Shown one piece after another: positions 45,878-55,469 of a stretch of DNA of 64,000 nucleotides. This stretch comes from Caprella mutica (taxonomy: Eukaryota; Arthropoda; Malacostraca; Amphipoda; Caprellidae). A program made the position numbers and the translations under genes. Location: the NCBI GenBank assembly GCA_947561585.1, contig CANNZV010000266.1, positions 485,597-549,596 of the forward strand, read 5' to 3'. The notes under the pieces are model-generated. The model did not search any database. It saw only the letters and a program-made list of their open reading frames with translations, and was not told the DNA's origin. Within the stretch, counting starts at the first letter, position 1, and the number at the start of each line of letters is the position of its first letter.

Positions 45878-47414
45878 CAGTAGCAAGCATAAGTTAAGGG
45901 ACTTTGAAACAAATTCAACATTTTTGTTTATTGCAAAGAAACTATTCAACGAAAAAACGCCAAACTCAACAACTAAAAAGTTACACATCCTGTGGGTGTT
46001 TGCTCAAAAAATTAGCAAAATGAAACAAATAATAACCTAAATATTCAACTATTGCCATCAGAGACCAAGAAGGACACCGAGCAAAAGTTAAGGAACAGTT
46101 GTTATTGCATAAAACTTTGGCTGATTAGATGAATAAAATTAGTTTTCTGTGAGGAGTCCTTTATTTTTGATGAACTCGTTGCATCGATTATTACAGAGAA
46201 TAAAGGAGTTATCTTCTGTCACTCTTCTTTCAGGAATCCCCACAGCTAATCCTGACTTTTAGGATTGTATTCTTGGGCACCATCACCATTCATCAATTAC
46301 CTTCCAAATGTTTTCAATGGCGTTCAAGTCGGAGCTCTGAGCAGGTCAGCTTATGAGAGAAACTCCTTTACTTTCTATGTATGCTTTCTTAGTTTTAGCC
46401 ATCTGACAAGGAGAATTGTCTTGCACCAAAATCCGTGGTTGAGCATCAAATGATTGCAAATATGGGATGCAATGGTGGATGAGAAGTTTCTTATACACTG
46501 CTGCGTTCACCACTCCATGCAGACAAACGATTGGGCCTGTTAACGCTGCAGAAATGATGACCCAGACCATCTCTCTGTCGCCTCTATGTTTCACTGTTTT
46601 CTTAACGCATTTTAGGGACAGTTGTTCACCCACATCACGTCGAACGTACCATTTGCGGTCACTTCCGATCATATTAAATAGAAGCCTTTTATTTTTATTT
46701 TTCGATATCAGAGTGTTCGATGCTGACATCCTGGCTTTTAATCCTGCCCTGTTCAAACTTTTAGAAACTGTGAATTTAGTGACACTGAGACCATGCGTTT
46801 CACTCATTTGACGAAAAATACCTGCAACAGTCTTGAAATTATCCTTTTGGAACAGTCTCACCATGACACGATCTTCTTTAAGGGTAGTTTTGGTGGTCTA
46901 CATAATCTTCGTCTTGCATCGATAATTGAAGCACACTCTTTGAAAGTATTAACAATACGGTGTACAACACTCTCAGATCATTCTATGATGCTTTCAATTT
47001 CAGGAAAGGACTTTCCATTCTTGTGATGGAAAAAAAATAAGACGTTTATCACAGAGATACTTGTTTCTGAGTAGCAGGTGTAATGGCGGCGATAAATTTG
47101 TTCTAATAATTTGATAACCTTTAGTAACAATTTAATACATTGGAACAGTTTTTTAAGATTATTCAGTTTGTACCAGTTTGCTAATAACTGCTTCTTAACT
47201 TTTGTTCGCTGTCTTTTCTTGGCTTGGTCTTTGATGGAAATAGTTGAATATTTATGTAATTATTTGTTTCATTTTGCTTATATTTCTAGCAAACACCGAC
47301 AGTGTGTGTAACTTTTTTGTTGTTGAGTTTCACGAATTTTTGTTGACTAGTTTTATTGAAATTAACAAAAATGTTGAACTTGTTTCACTGTCCCTTAACT
47401 TATGCTCGCTACTG
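45878..47414 (-). mobile_element. Tc1-like element 2 (1537 bp)
   Basis: Ends CAGTAGCAAGCATAAGTTAA (left) and TTAACTTATGCTCGCTACTG (right) are inverted, flanked by TA (45876-45877, 47415-47416). The inverted repeats are about 225 bp long. Each contains an inner copy of the end motif (GAGCAAAAGTTAAGGAACAG at 46079; CTTCTTAACTTTTGTTCGCT at 47191), the IR/DR layout of Tc1 elements. The better-preserved of the two Tc1 elements here, but its gene is broken. Confidence 0.9.
46140..47040 (-). pseudogene. Tc1-like transposase pseudogene (DD34E type)
   Basis: Read on the minus strand. Near 47020-46890 is a helix-turn-helix region (HHKNGKSFPEIESIIE, then VVHRIVNTFKECASIIDARR) followed by CRPPKL, in the place of the GRPR-type hook. 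The long frame 46346-46864 contains GSDRKWYVRR, TVKHRGDREMVW and VQDNSPCQMA, which holds the second catalytic D. After an in-frame stop comes PAQSSDLNAIENIW, whose E lies 34 residues after that D, then a carboxyl tail ending near 46142 (FIKNKGLL). Defects: a frameshift and TGA stops in the amino-terminal part, an apparent deletion just before GSDRKW that removes the usual segment with the first catalytic D, and stops near the end. Clearly inactive. Confidence 0.9.
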
Positions 47415-47416
47415 TA

Positions 47417-47730
47417 TATTATGGGTCTAAATTCTAAAGGTTAGTATAGGGGATTATCAAGTCAATCTTGCTGATTATTTGATTTCATGTCGTAATTTTG
47501 GAGCAGCTTAATTGGTTCCGTTCTATCACTGTCATAATTTTCTTTATCCTATAGTAAATTTTATGAATATCTTATGTTATACACCTCTGCAAACTATGTT
47601 TGTCATTTTTGTGATATTCATTATGAAAGTTTTTCTTAACTATTTCGAATAGATTTTCAATGGTGATCTTTTATGGCTTTTTGAAGATATGATTTGTATT
47701 CTTGGTGCTGTCGCTACAATAATTGGGCCA
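47417..47730. other. AT-rich DNA, nothing recognised
   Basis: Lies between Tc1 element 2 and the 18-bp array. No feature seen. Confidence 0.4.
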
Positions 47731-47731
47731 A

Positions 47732-48676
47732 AATATTAGAGGTCAAAATAACATTAGAGGTCAGAATAACCTTAGAGGTCAGAATAACTTTAGAAGTCAA
47801 AATAACCATAGATGTTAAAATAATCTTAGAGGTTAAGAAAACCATAGAGGTTAAACTAACCCTAGAGGACAAAATAACCATATAGAGGTTAAAATAACCA
47901 TAGAGGTCAAAATAACCATAGAGGTCAAAATAACCATAGAGGTTAAAATAACCATAGAGGTCAAAATAACCATAGAGGTTAAAATAACCATAGAGGTCAA
48001 AATAACCATAGAGGTCAAAATAACCATAGAGATCAAATAACCATAGAGGTCAAAATAACAATAGAGATCAAAATAACCATAGAGGTTAAAATAACCATAG
48101 AGGTTAAAATAACCATAGAGGTCAAAATAACCATAGAGATCAAAATAACCATAGAGTTCAAAATAACCATAGAGATCAAAATAACCATAGAGGTTAAAAT
48201 AACCATAGAGGTCAAAATAACCATAGAGATCAAAATAACCATAGAGGTTAAAATAACCTTAGAGCTTAAAATAATCATAGAGGTTAAAATAACCATAAAG
48301 GTCAAAATAACCATAGAGATCAAAATAACCATAGAGTTCAAAATAACCATAGAGATCAAAATAACCATAGAGATCAAAATAACCATAGAGGTTAAAATAA
48401 CCTTAGAGGTCAAAATAACCATAGAGGTCAAAATAACCATAGAGGTTAAAATAACCTTAGAGATCAAAATAACCATTGAGGTCAAAATAACCTTAGAGAT
48501 CAAAATAACCATAGAGGTCAAAATAACCTTAGAGATCAAAATAACCATTGAGGTCAAAATAACCTTAGAGATCAAAATAACCATTGAGGTCAAAATAACC
48601 TTAGAGGTCAAAATAACCATAGAGGTTAAAATAACCTTAGAGATCAAAATAACCATAGAGGTTAAAATAACCTTAG
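47732..48676. repeat. Minisatellite, 18-bp unit (about 52 copies)
   Basis: Unit ATAACCATAGAGGTCAAA with GATC, GTTA, CTTAG and ATTG variants. Because 18 is divisible by three it yields a 207-codon minus frame of MVILTS repeats, which is an artefact. Confidence 0.95.
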
Positions 48677-48998
48677 TGGTCGAATGGAATATAACACTAA
48701 GGTTAATTGAAAACGATATAATACTTTAAGCTTCAAAAATATGGCTGTGTATCATTCGATATATCAATCTCCTGACGTTTAGGTAGTCTCTAAATTATAT
48801 TGTAGTCAGAAGCTCTGATCATCTCAATAGATTTTTTATAAATCTTCCCTTCCTCTAAAATATTTAGGAAGTTTCCAATTCAAATATTGAAAAAGTTCTC
48901 GGCTGTAAAATAGAGAAAATATTAAAGTCTATTTTTATCGTGTTGAACATGTCAGTTTTGCGACATGATGATATAACTCTTGTGACTTTTTCCGTTAG

Positions 48999-49184
48999 GA
49001 ACTGCAGGTACTCGGACCTTCATTTGCAAAGAAGGAACTTGAAGAAATGAAGGCAGGAGAATGTTTTGATCAGCAAATGACGGTTTGTTTCGTCAGAGTT
49101 TGTTATGCGTCAAGTTACGGAGTGAAAGTTTATATTACCAGACGTGATCTGAAGAATGATGACAGTGATGAACTGTGTCGCTAG
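48999..49184 (+). CDS. Best candidate 3'-terminal coding exon, unknown protein
   Basis: A convincing 3' splice site (TTGTGACTTTTTCCGTTAG ending at 48998) is followed by 62 codons open in one frame only, ending TAG at 49182-49184. An in-frame stop sits exactly at the acceptor, so the frame opens with the exon. The peptide begins ELQVLGPSFAKKELEEMKAG, continues MTVCFVRVCYASSYGVKVY and ends RRDLKNDDSDELCR: mixed, non-repetitive and less A/T-driven than the surroundings. The other two forward frames close within 18 codons. AATAAA lies at 49456-49461, about 270 bp after the stop, followed by TGTTCTTTTC. I recognise no domain. Upstream exons were not found and would lie to the left, across long introns. 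It could also be a decayed gene fragment. Confidence 0.35.
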   Translation, partial: ELQVLGPSFAKKELEEMKAGECFDQQMTVCFVRVCYASSYGVKVYITRRDLKNDDSDELCR

Positions 49185-49267
49185 TGATGAACTTTGACGC
49201 TAGTGATGAACTGTGACGCTATTGATGAACTGTGACGCTAGTGATGAACTGTGACGCTAGTGATGAC
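49164..49267. repeat. Minisatellite, 19-bp unit (about 5 copies), starting in the exon end
   Basis: Unit GTGATGAACTGTGACGCTA. The first copy includes the last codons and stop of the candidate exon at 48999-49184, so the array appears to have grown out of the end of that reading frame. Confidence 0.9.
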
Positions 49268-49455
49268 TTAATTTTATTGAGTAACAACGTGTCCCAAATA
49301 TTGAATTGTTAATTTTTAGTCAGTTTCTTTCAGACCTCCCTAAGTGTGGAGCAGTACACTCACTACAGTCTCTAGTGGCGCCTAAATTCGAACAATTTTG
49401 AGGGCTGGAGGCAATTGTAAATATTGTCGTACAGGTCTGAATTTTTGCCACAGGC

Positions 49456-49461
49456 AATAAA
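49456..49461 (+). promoter_or_regulatory. Possible polyadenylation signal AATAAA
   Basis: AATAAA followed by T-rich TATGTTCTTTTC, positioned 270 bp after the stop of the candidate exon at 48999-49184. The hexamer is common by chance in this DNA, so it counts only together with that exon. Confidence 0.3.
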
Positions 49462-49469
49462 ATATGTTC

Positions 49470-50280
49470 TTTTCAAGCTTTCTTCCTATTCTAAATGGTA
49501 ATAAATCACAGTTTATGATTTATTTGGCAAAATGTGGTTAATCATGGCAAAATATGCGTAAATTTCTGTACACTTAAATCCTATACTTATCATATTTACT
49601 TTATTATATCATCCCATAAGCAATATCTTAAAAGTTATTTTTTTGCCCACCCTAATAGTCATGTCACCCCAGAATTAATGTTCTTTAAATGTTTGTTAAT
49701 TAATGTAGAAATTGATATTTGCCATCGATTCATTTTTTAGGACATCAGTAATAAGAGTTTGAATGAAGGGCTTCCTGTTAAATTTGTTTGTATAGTCAAT
49801 TGCAACCAAATAAGCGGAGTGATTTCTGCTCATGCGTATGATTGCTTATTAACAGACTCTATTTTTGCATTACTTCATTTTTAAAGAATCATTGCGAAAT
49901 AAATGCAGTGATGCAATCATTTCTTCTGTAAAAAAGTGTACCAAGTGTTGTTCATTAATTCCACAGTCGTTGACGGACAGTTTTCCACATTCGAAGTTAG
50001 GAGTTTGAAGTGAGTAAAAATCTCCAGAACTAATTACAATATCAGCTCTCCAGTCCTTTTCATTCAATTAATTGCCTTCAAATTGTTTCAAAAGATGTAC
50101 AATAATTGAGTGATCTCTCACAAGGTCTAACACAGCAATTAATGTGAATTGACTGAGTGTCGATGATTACAAATTGTTTGTAATAACATATAGAATTATT
50201 TAGTCAAAATACTTTGTCTCAAATTTAACATTCTGATGTTGCTATACTGTAAACAAATTGAATAATTAATTTATATTTAG
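49470..50280. other. Unique AT-rich DNA
   Basis: Frames of 65-68 codons (49534-49740 and 49870-50067) are not recognised; no repeats found. Confidence 0.35.
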
Positions 50281-50282
50281 TT

Positions 50283-50387
50283 TAACTTCCAAGTTATCGG
50301 ACAGTTTCACATATTTTATCATATAAGAAAATATAATTATAATTCAGCTTGTTGTTTTAATTATTGAATGGTTTCTTTTCCTACATG
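50283..50387. mobile_element. MITE family A, left half
   Basis: TAACTTCCAAGTTATCGGAC then AGTTTCACATATTTTATCAT; a right arm is only faintly traceable (TTTTCCTACATGATC). Confidence 0.5.
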
Positions 50388-50389
50388 AT

Positions 50390-51013
50390 CTTATATAACT
50401 TCATTCCTTATGTATTTTCATTGTTTGCTCGAATATTCAACGAGTCCCTGATTTTCACCATTTTATTCTTTTTTTCCCCCGTCTTTTATTTTATTCCATC
50501 TATTATTTATTCTATTATAGTCAGATATACATGTAAAGTTTCATGACTAAATTGTTCCATTTTTTGTTTCATTTCAAGGGAAATTTTGTGCTATCATCAA
50601 GTCTTAGAAATCATAAAATGTTTTTTCTGTGTTTGCTAAATAAGAACAATGATGGCAACAATTATTTCAGAAAATGTTTTCTGACGTACAGTGAAATCTA
50701 ATTAAGATAATTGACTTTTTTCCCTTACTTCGTTAGTGTTGAAGTCTCTGATATAATTGCTAACTATTCTATTGACTTTATTTTCTAAATAAAACTTAGT
50801 TTCAACTGGAAGAAATTAATAAAAAAGAAGTAGCGATTTTTTTAGAATCTGTTTTAATTTTTGTATTCGATTCACACGATTTGAAGTATTGTTCCTTCCT
50901 TTATTTTCCATTTTTTATTTCATGGAGTATTTTGCCTATATAGAATGTAAACAATGAAAGTAAGAGACAATATAATATATCCTATTATAAAGAAGTTTGT
51001 CTAATGATTATCT
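50390..51013. other. AT-rich DNA, nothing recognised
   Basis: Hydrophobic A/T-driven frame at 50364-50546 only. No structure seen. Confidence 0.4.
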
Positions 51014-51015
51014 CT

Positions 51016-51069
51016 CTGTGGGAAAGTTATGGGAGATTAAGGGGGGAAAGCCCCACCATAACTTTATCT
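51016..51069. mobile_element. MITE family B, compact copy
   Basis: GTGGGAAAGTTATGG at the left and CCCCACCATAACTTTATC at the right, with only about 20 bp between them. Confidence 0.6.
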
Positions 51070-51216
51070 TTTTGTTTCCTATCTTAAGTCTATGTAATTC
51101 AAAGTAATTACATAGAAACAATTATACAGCACAAATGACCTCAGTCGCAACTAATTAAATTACAAAAAACCTAATTCACAAGTAATATAAATTTCTTAAT
51201 AGTTACTCAGAGAAAT

Positions 51217-51533
51217 TCTGATGCACCCAAGTGTTTCGAGTTCACCCTGTCGCTTCGTCTCTAAAGCGAGACACTTTAGTGCATCAAACTATAGTTTGGA
51301 TGCACTTAGGCTTGAAAGTGCATCAGTTCGATGCACTTTAGTGTCTCAAATTTTCCTTTGCTACAATATTGAGAATATTTCCTCATCATTTCAACAAATT
51401 TATTGCCGAGACACTAAAGCGCATCGAACTGATGCACTTTAGTGCATCCAAACTATAGTTTAATGTACTAAAGTGTCTCGCACCGGAGACAAAGCCATAG
51501 GGTGAACTCGAAACACTTGTGTGCATCAGTTGA
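51217..51533. mobile_element. Fold-back MITE rich in GATGCACT/AGTGCATC words
   Basis: Arms of about 135 bp are inverted complements: left CTGATGCACCCAAGTGTTTC then GAGTTCACCCT; right AGGGTGAACTCGAAACACTT then GTGTGCATCAG. The arms are themselves made of repeated GATGCACT and GACACTTTAGT words, including AAACTATAGTTTGGATGCAC. The short AT-rich loop is at about 51352-51405. No coding frame of interest. Probably non-autonomous. Confidence 0.7.
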
Positions 51534-51579
51534 ATGCACCCAAGGAGAATATTTGTGATAGGTTGTGAAACCATCTTAG

Positions 51580-51660
51580 GTAATTTCCGAGTTATCGGAC
51601 GGTTCTTCATATAAGAGAAAATATATAATATAGTAAATGTAAACTTTATTTTAATTACCT
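51580..51660. mobile_element. MITE family A, left half, split by R1 copy C
   Basis: GGTAATTTCCGAGTTATCGG then ACGGTTCTTCATATAAG; its right half lies at 51957-52018, on the other side of the R1 repeat. Confidence 0.6.
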
Positions 51661-51670
51661 TCACATATTT

Positions 51671-51956
51671 CGGAAGGTTATATTTTAGGCCGCATTTATT
51701 TATTTCTCATCTTGATACACGCATAATAATCGCTTGGAATTTGATTGGACGATTGGTCATTATCCAGGAACCATCTATTAAATTCATTTATAAGTCAAAA
51801 ATAATTATTCTACCAAATATCCTGAATTTTGGTGGAACGATTGGTCAATATCCAGGAACAATTTGGATATATTTTGGGAGTGCTCGGGTTAAAGGTCAAG
51901 GTCATTTATAAGCGGAGGCGAAGGTATGTGCTCTATGAGTGCCTTCCATCTAATTA
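51671..51956 (+). repeat. Dispersed repeat R1, copy C, inserted in MITE A
   Basis: Starts CGGAAGGTTATATTTTAGGC and ends GGAGGCGAAGGTATGTGCTC then TATGAGTGCC. Two internal units, each with ACGATTGGTCA and TCCAGGAAC. TCAAGGTCA at 51896-51904. Confidence 0.7.
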
Positions 51957-52018
51957 GTATATATTTCATTCTTATATGGTCGAAAATGTGAACCGTTCGA
52001 TAACTCGGAGCTTATCGT
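51957..52018. mobile_element. MITE family A, right half of the split copy
   Basis: TATTTCATTCTTATATGGTC then GAAAATGTGAACCGTTCGAT, ending AACTCGGAGCTTATC. Confidence 0.6.
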
Positions 52019-52019
52019 T

Positions 52020-52400
52020 TACAGCACGAAAACTATTGTTAGGAACCATTTTTAAAGATCAAAATATATTCTTTCATGGTACATTTATATTTATGTGTAG
52101 CAATTTGATATTAATATTCATCAAAATATACTGTAGTCTTAGGCTTTCAGCTACTTGTTTTGTATTTTTCTACTCCATCTTCAAATGAAATATCAAGTTA
52201 TTCAGGTTCAGAAGAAGATATTCCTATTTATTTCACCTTCAAAAGTGATTAAAATCACAGCGATGTTGTATTGTGCGTTTGTGAAACTAATTTTATGAGT
52301 TACTTTTACTGAAGAGAATTCTAGTCTTTTAATTTAAATTGAAAGTTTGTCTATTTCTCTTGTAATGAAATTCACAGCAAAGATTCTTTCCGCTCTCGGA
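52020..52400. other. AT-rich DNA, nothing recognised
   Basis: A 70-codon frame at 51976-52188 runs across the MITE and is not a gene. Confidence 0.4.
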
Positions 52401-52404
52401 AACG

Positions 52405-53612
52405 TGTAAGTAACTGATAACACGTTAGTAACGTGTCCAGTAACTGATTACACGTTAGTAACGTGTCCAGTAACTGATTACACGTTAGTAACGTGTCAAG
52501 AAACTGATTACACGTTAGTAACGTGTCAAGCAACTGATTACACGTTAGTAACGTGTCCAGTAACTGATTACACGTTAGTAACGTGTCCAGTAACTGATTA
52601 CACGTTAGTAACGTGTCCAGTAACTGATTACACGTTAGTAACGTGTCAGCAACTGATTACACGTTAGTAACGTGTCCAGTAACTGATTACTCGTTAGTAA
52701 CGTGTCAGCAACTGATTACACGTTAGCAACGTGTCCAGTAACTGATTACACGTTAGGAACGTGTTCAGTAACTGATTACACGTTAGTAACGTGTCCAGTA
52801 ACTGATTACACGTTAGGAACGTGTCCAGTAACTGATTACACGTTAATAACGTGTCCAGTAACTGATTACACGTTAGTACCGTGTCCAGTAACTGATTACA
52901 CGTTAGTAACGTGTCCAGTAACTGATTACACGTTAGTAACGTGTCAGTAACTGATTACACGTTAGTAACGTGTCATTAACTGATTACACGTTAGTAACGT
53001 GTCCAGTAACTTATTACACGTTAGTAACGTGTCCAGTAACTGAATAACACGTTAGTAGCGTGACCAGTAACTGATTACACGTTAGTAACGTGTCCAGTAA
53101 CTGATTACACGTTAGTAACGTGTCCAGTAACTGATTACACGTTAGTAACGTGTCCAGTAACTGATTACACGTTAATAACGTGTCAGTAACTGATTACACG
53201 TTAGTAACGTGTCCAGTAACTGATTACACGTTAATAACGTGTCAGCAAATGATTACACGTTAGTAACGTGTCCAGTAACTCATTACACGTTATTAACGTG
53301 TGCAGTAACTGATTACACGTTAGTAACGTTTCCAGTAACTGAATAACACGTTAGTAACGTGTCCATTAACTGATTACACGTTAGTAACGTGTCCAGTTAC
53401 TTATTACACGTTAGTAACGTGTCCAGTATCTGATTACACGTTAGTAACGTGTCCAGTAACTAATTACACGTTAGTAACGTGTCCAGCAATTGATTACACG
53501 TTAATAACGTGTCAGCATCTGATTACACGTTAGTAACGTGTCTAGTAACTGATTACACGTTAATAACGTGTCAGCAACTGATTACACGTTAGTAACGTGT
53601 TCAGTAACTAAT
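52405..53612. repeat. Minisatellite, 30-bp hairpin unit (about 40 copies)
   Basis: Unit CAGTAACTGATTACACGTTA then GTAACGTGTC. Every unit contains ACACGTTA-G-TAACGTGT, a perfect 8-bp stem with a one-base loop, and many single-base variants hit the centre rather than the stem. This is the largest tandem array of the window. Confidence 0.97.
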
Positions 53613-53805
53613 TATACGGAAATCAGTTCACGGATATGATTTCCTCCCTAGGCCCATATCCAGCACTGATGTGTCCACTAATAGCCCAATTGTCCAAAAG
53701 TTGTACCATTTGGTCGTGACGTATAATAGGCCCAGTGGAAGAATATTATTCGCTGCCATGACCGTTAAACTCCAGCCATCAGCTTTGAATATTCAGGGAA
53801 GAGTG

Positions 53806-54034
53806 AGGGAAGGTAGTCCTACTAGAGGAAAGATATGCCTACCAGAGGGAAGGTATGCTTACGCATGGGAAGGTAGGCCTACCAGAGGGAAGGTAAGCCT
53901 ATCAGGGGGAAGGTAGGCCTACCAGAGGGAAGGTATGCCTATGCAAGGGAAGGTATGCCTACGCAAGGGAAGGTAGGCCTACCAAAGGGAAGGTAGGCCC
54001 ACAAGAAGGAAGGTAGGCCTACTAGATGAAAGGT
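53806..54034. repeat. Minisatellite, about 20-bp GGGAAGGTAGGCCTACCAGA units
   Basis: About eleven diverged units (GGGAAGGTAGGCCTACCAGA), each with the AGGCCT palindrome core. It grades directly into the 33-bp array to the right. Confidence 0.9.
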
Positions 54035-54632
54035 AGATCAGAGGGAAGTGCATTAAATGACAGGCCTACAAGAGGGAAGTGCATTGAATGTCATAGGCCT
54101 ACACGGGTGAAGTGCATTGAATGACATAGGCCTATCAGGGGGAAGTGCAATAAATGACAGGCCTACAAGAGGGAAGTGCATTGAATGGCATAGGCCTACC
54201 AGGGGGAAGTGCTATGAATGACATAGGCCTACCAGGTAGAAGTGTATTGAATGATGTAGGCCTACCAGAAGGAAGTGCATTGAAGGGCATAAGCCTACCA
54301 GGGGAAGTGCATTGAATGACATAGGCCTACCAGGGAGAAGGGCATTGTATGACATAGGCCTACAAGAGGGAAGTGCATTGAAGGGCATAGGCCTACCAGG
54401 GAGAAGTGCATTGAATGACATATGCCTACCAGGGGGAAGTGCATTGAATGATATAGGCCTACCAGGGGGAAGTGCATTGAATGACATAGGCCTACCAGAG
54501 GGAAGCGCATTGAATGACATAGGCCTATCAGGGGGAAGTGCATTGAATGACATAGGCCTACCAGAGGGAAGTGCATTGAATGACATAGGCCTACCAGGGG
54601 GAAGTGCATTGAATGACATAGGCCTATTAGAT
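54035..54632. repeat. Minisatellite, 33-bp GTGCATTGAATGACATAGGC units (about 18)
   Basis: Unit GAAGTGCATTGAATGACATA then GGCCTACCAGGGG. It shares the GGCCTACCAG block with the shorter units on its left, so the 33-bp unit looks like the 20-bp unit with an added segment. Frames of 104-141 codons across it are artefacts. Confidence 0.95.
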
Positions 54633-54826
54633 CTCAATCCATCTTGTTACCAGAAATTGACCAATTAAATGCTGAGCAAAGACATCAAAGAAGAGAGAAT
54701 CACTTCAGTTCTCTTCAGATCTTTGGGCCATTTGATGTTATAATAGTCTGACTAACTTTAGAATTGCTTTACACTTCACTGGCCTAATTATCATGCATTG
54801 TGCCTTTTAATTACTGATATTAGATA

Positions 54827-54945
54827 GGGTAAGTTACGAGTTATCAAACGGTTCGAAAGAAATGTGATTTATCATTTTAACTCGTTACTTTTCTCATATG
54901 AACAGAAAGGTGGAATCGTCCAATAAATCTGAACTGACTACTTTG
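54827..54945. mobile_element. MITE family A copy
   Basis: AGGGTAAGTTACGAGTTATC then AAACGGTTCGAAAG at the left; CATATGAACAGAAAGGTGGA then ATCGTCCAATAAATCTGAAC at the right. Confidence 0.65.
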
Positions 54946-54949
54946 TATA

Positions 54950-55265
54950 GCCATGTCAAAATCTTTTCTATACCTAATGATTTAATAGTCAATAAATATG
55001 AGAATGGTAAATTCTAGAGGTGTGAATTTCTATTACAATTTTTACTGGTAATTCTAGTTACTTAGCAACTATTAAATAATTTCTGAAGATACGTGCTTGT
55101 TCTTGTGTTCTTTCAATGTCTTATCATTCATGAGAATAATTGATTGAGATTCAATTATTCACATGTTTTTTACGAAGACACTTTCTTGAATTGTTTCACG
55201 TGTTTATATTCCCAAAGCTTTATATTATTGCTTGTTAGCTTACTATAGGATTCAAGAGATAATTA
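54950..55265. other. AT-rich DNA, nothing recognised
   Basis: No feature detected. Confidence 0.4.
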
Positions 55266-55274
55266 TTAAACCAC

Positions 55275-55460
55275 AGATTGGCGAAATTAGTTAACTTCTA
55301 TATTAATGATTGGCTCCATCCTGAAGACCCTAATACAATAATCATACAAATGATATCCCATTCTAATTACATCTGCCCTGAAATAATGCTCAGGGAAGTG
55401 CAAAGAATAATGTTAAATCTGTACAATTTAGAATTATTGTATATATATTGCCAATATTAA
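55275..55460 (+). CDS. Possible exon, unknown protein
   Basis: A plausible acceptor (TTATTAAACCACAG) precedes about 61 open codons ending TAA at 55458-55460. The peptide is LAKLVNFYINDWLHPEDPNT, later NYICPEIMLREVQ, ending LELLYIYCQY. Non-repetitive, but A/T-rich with no recognised domain. It ends 10 bp from a convergent minus-strand frame (55470-55726), so at most one of the two is likely to be functional. Confidence 0.15.
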   Translation, partial: RLAKLVNFYINDWLHPEDPNTIIIQMISHSNYICPEIMLREVQRIMLNLYNLELLYIYCQY

Positions 55461-55469
55461 ACGTTCATA

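Noticed and set aside
46467..47026. Plus-strand frames of 77-114 codons
   Set aside because: Antisense shadows of the Tc1 transposase pseudogene.
48033..48656. 207-codon minus frame of MVILTS repeats
   Set aside because: Artefact of the 18-bp array.
52405..53612. CRISPR array with palindromic repeats
   Set aside because: There are no unique spacers, the unit is contiguous, and the DNA is eukaryotic; it is a minisatellite.
54212..54668. Overlapping 104-141 codon frames on both strands
   Set aside because: Artefacts of the 33-bp array.
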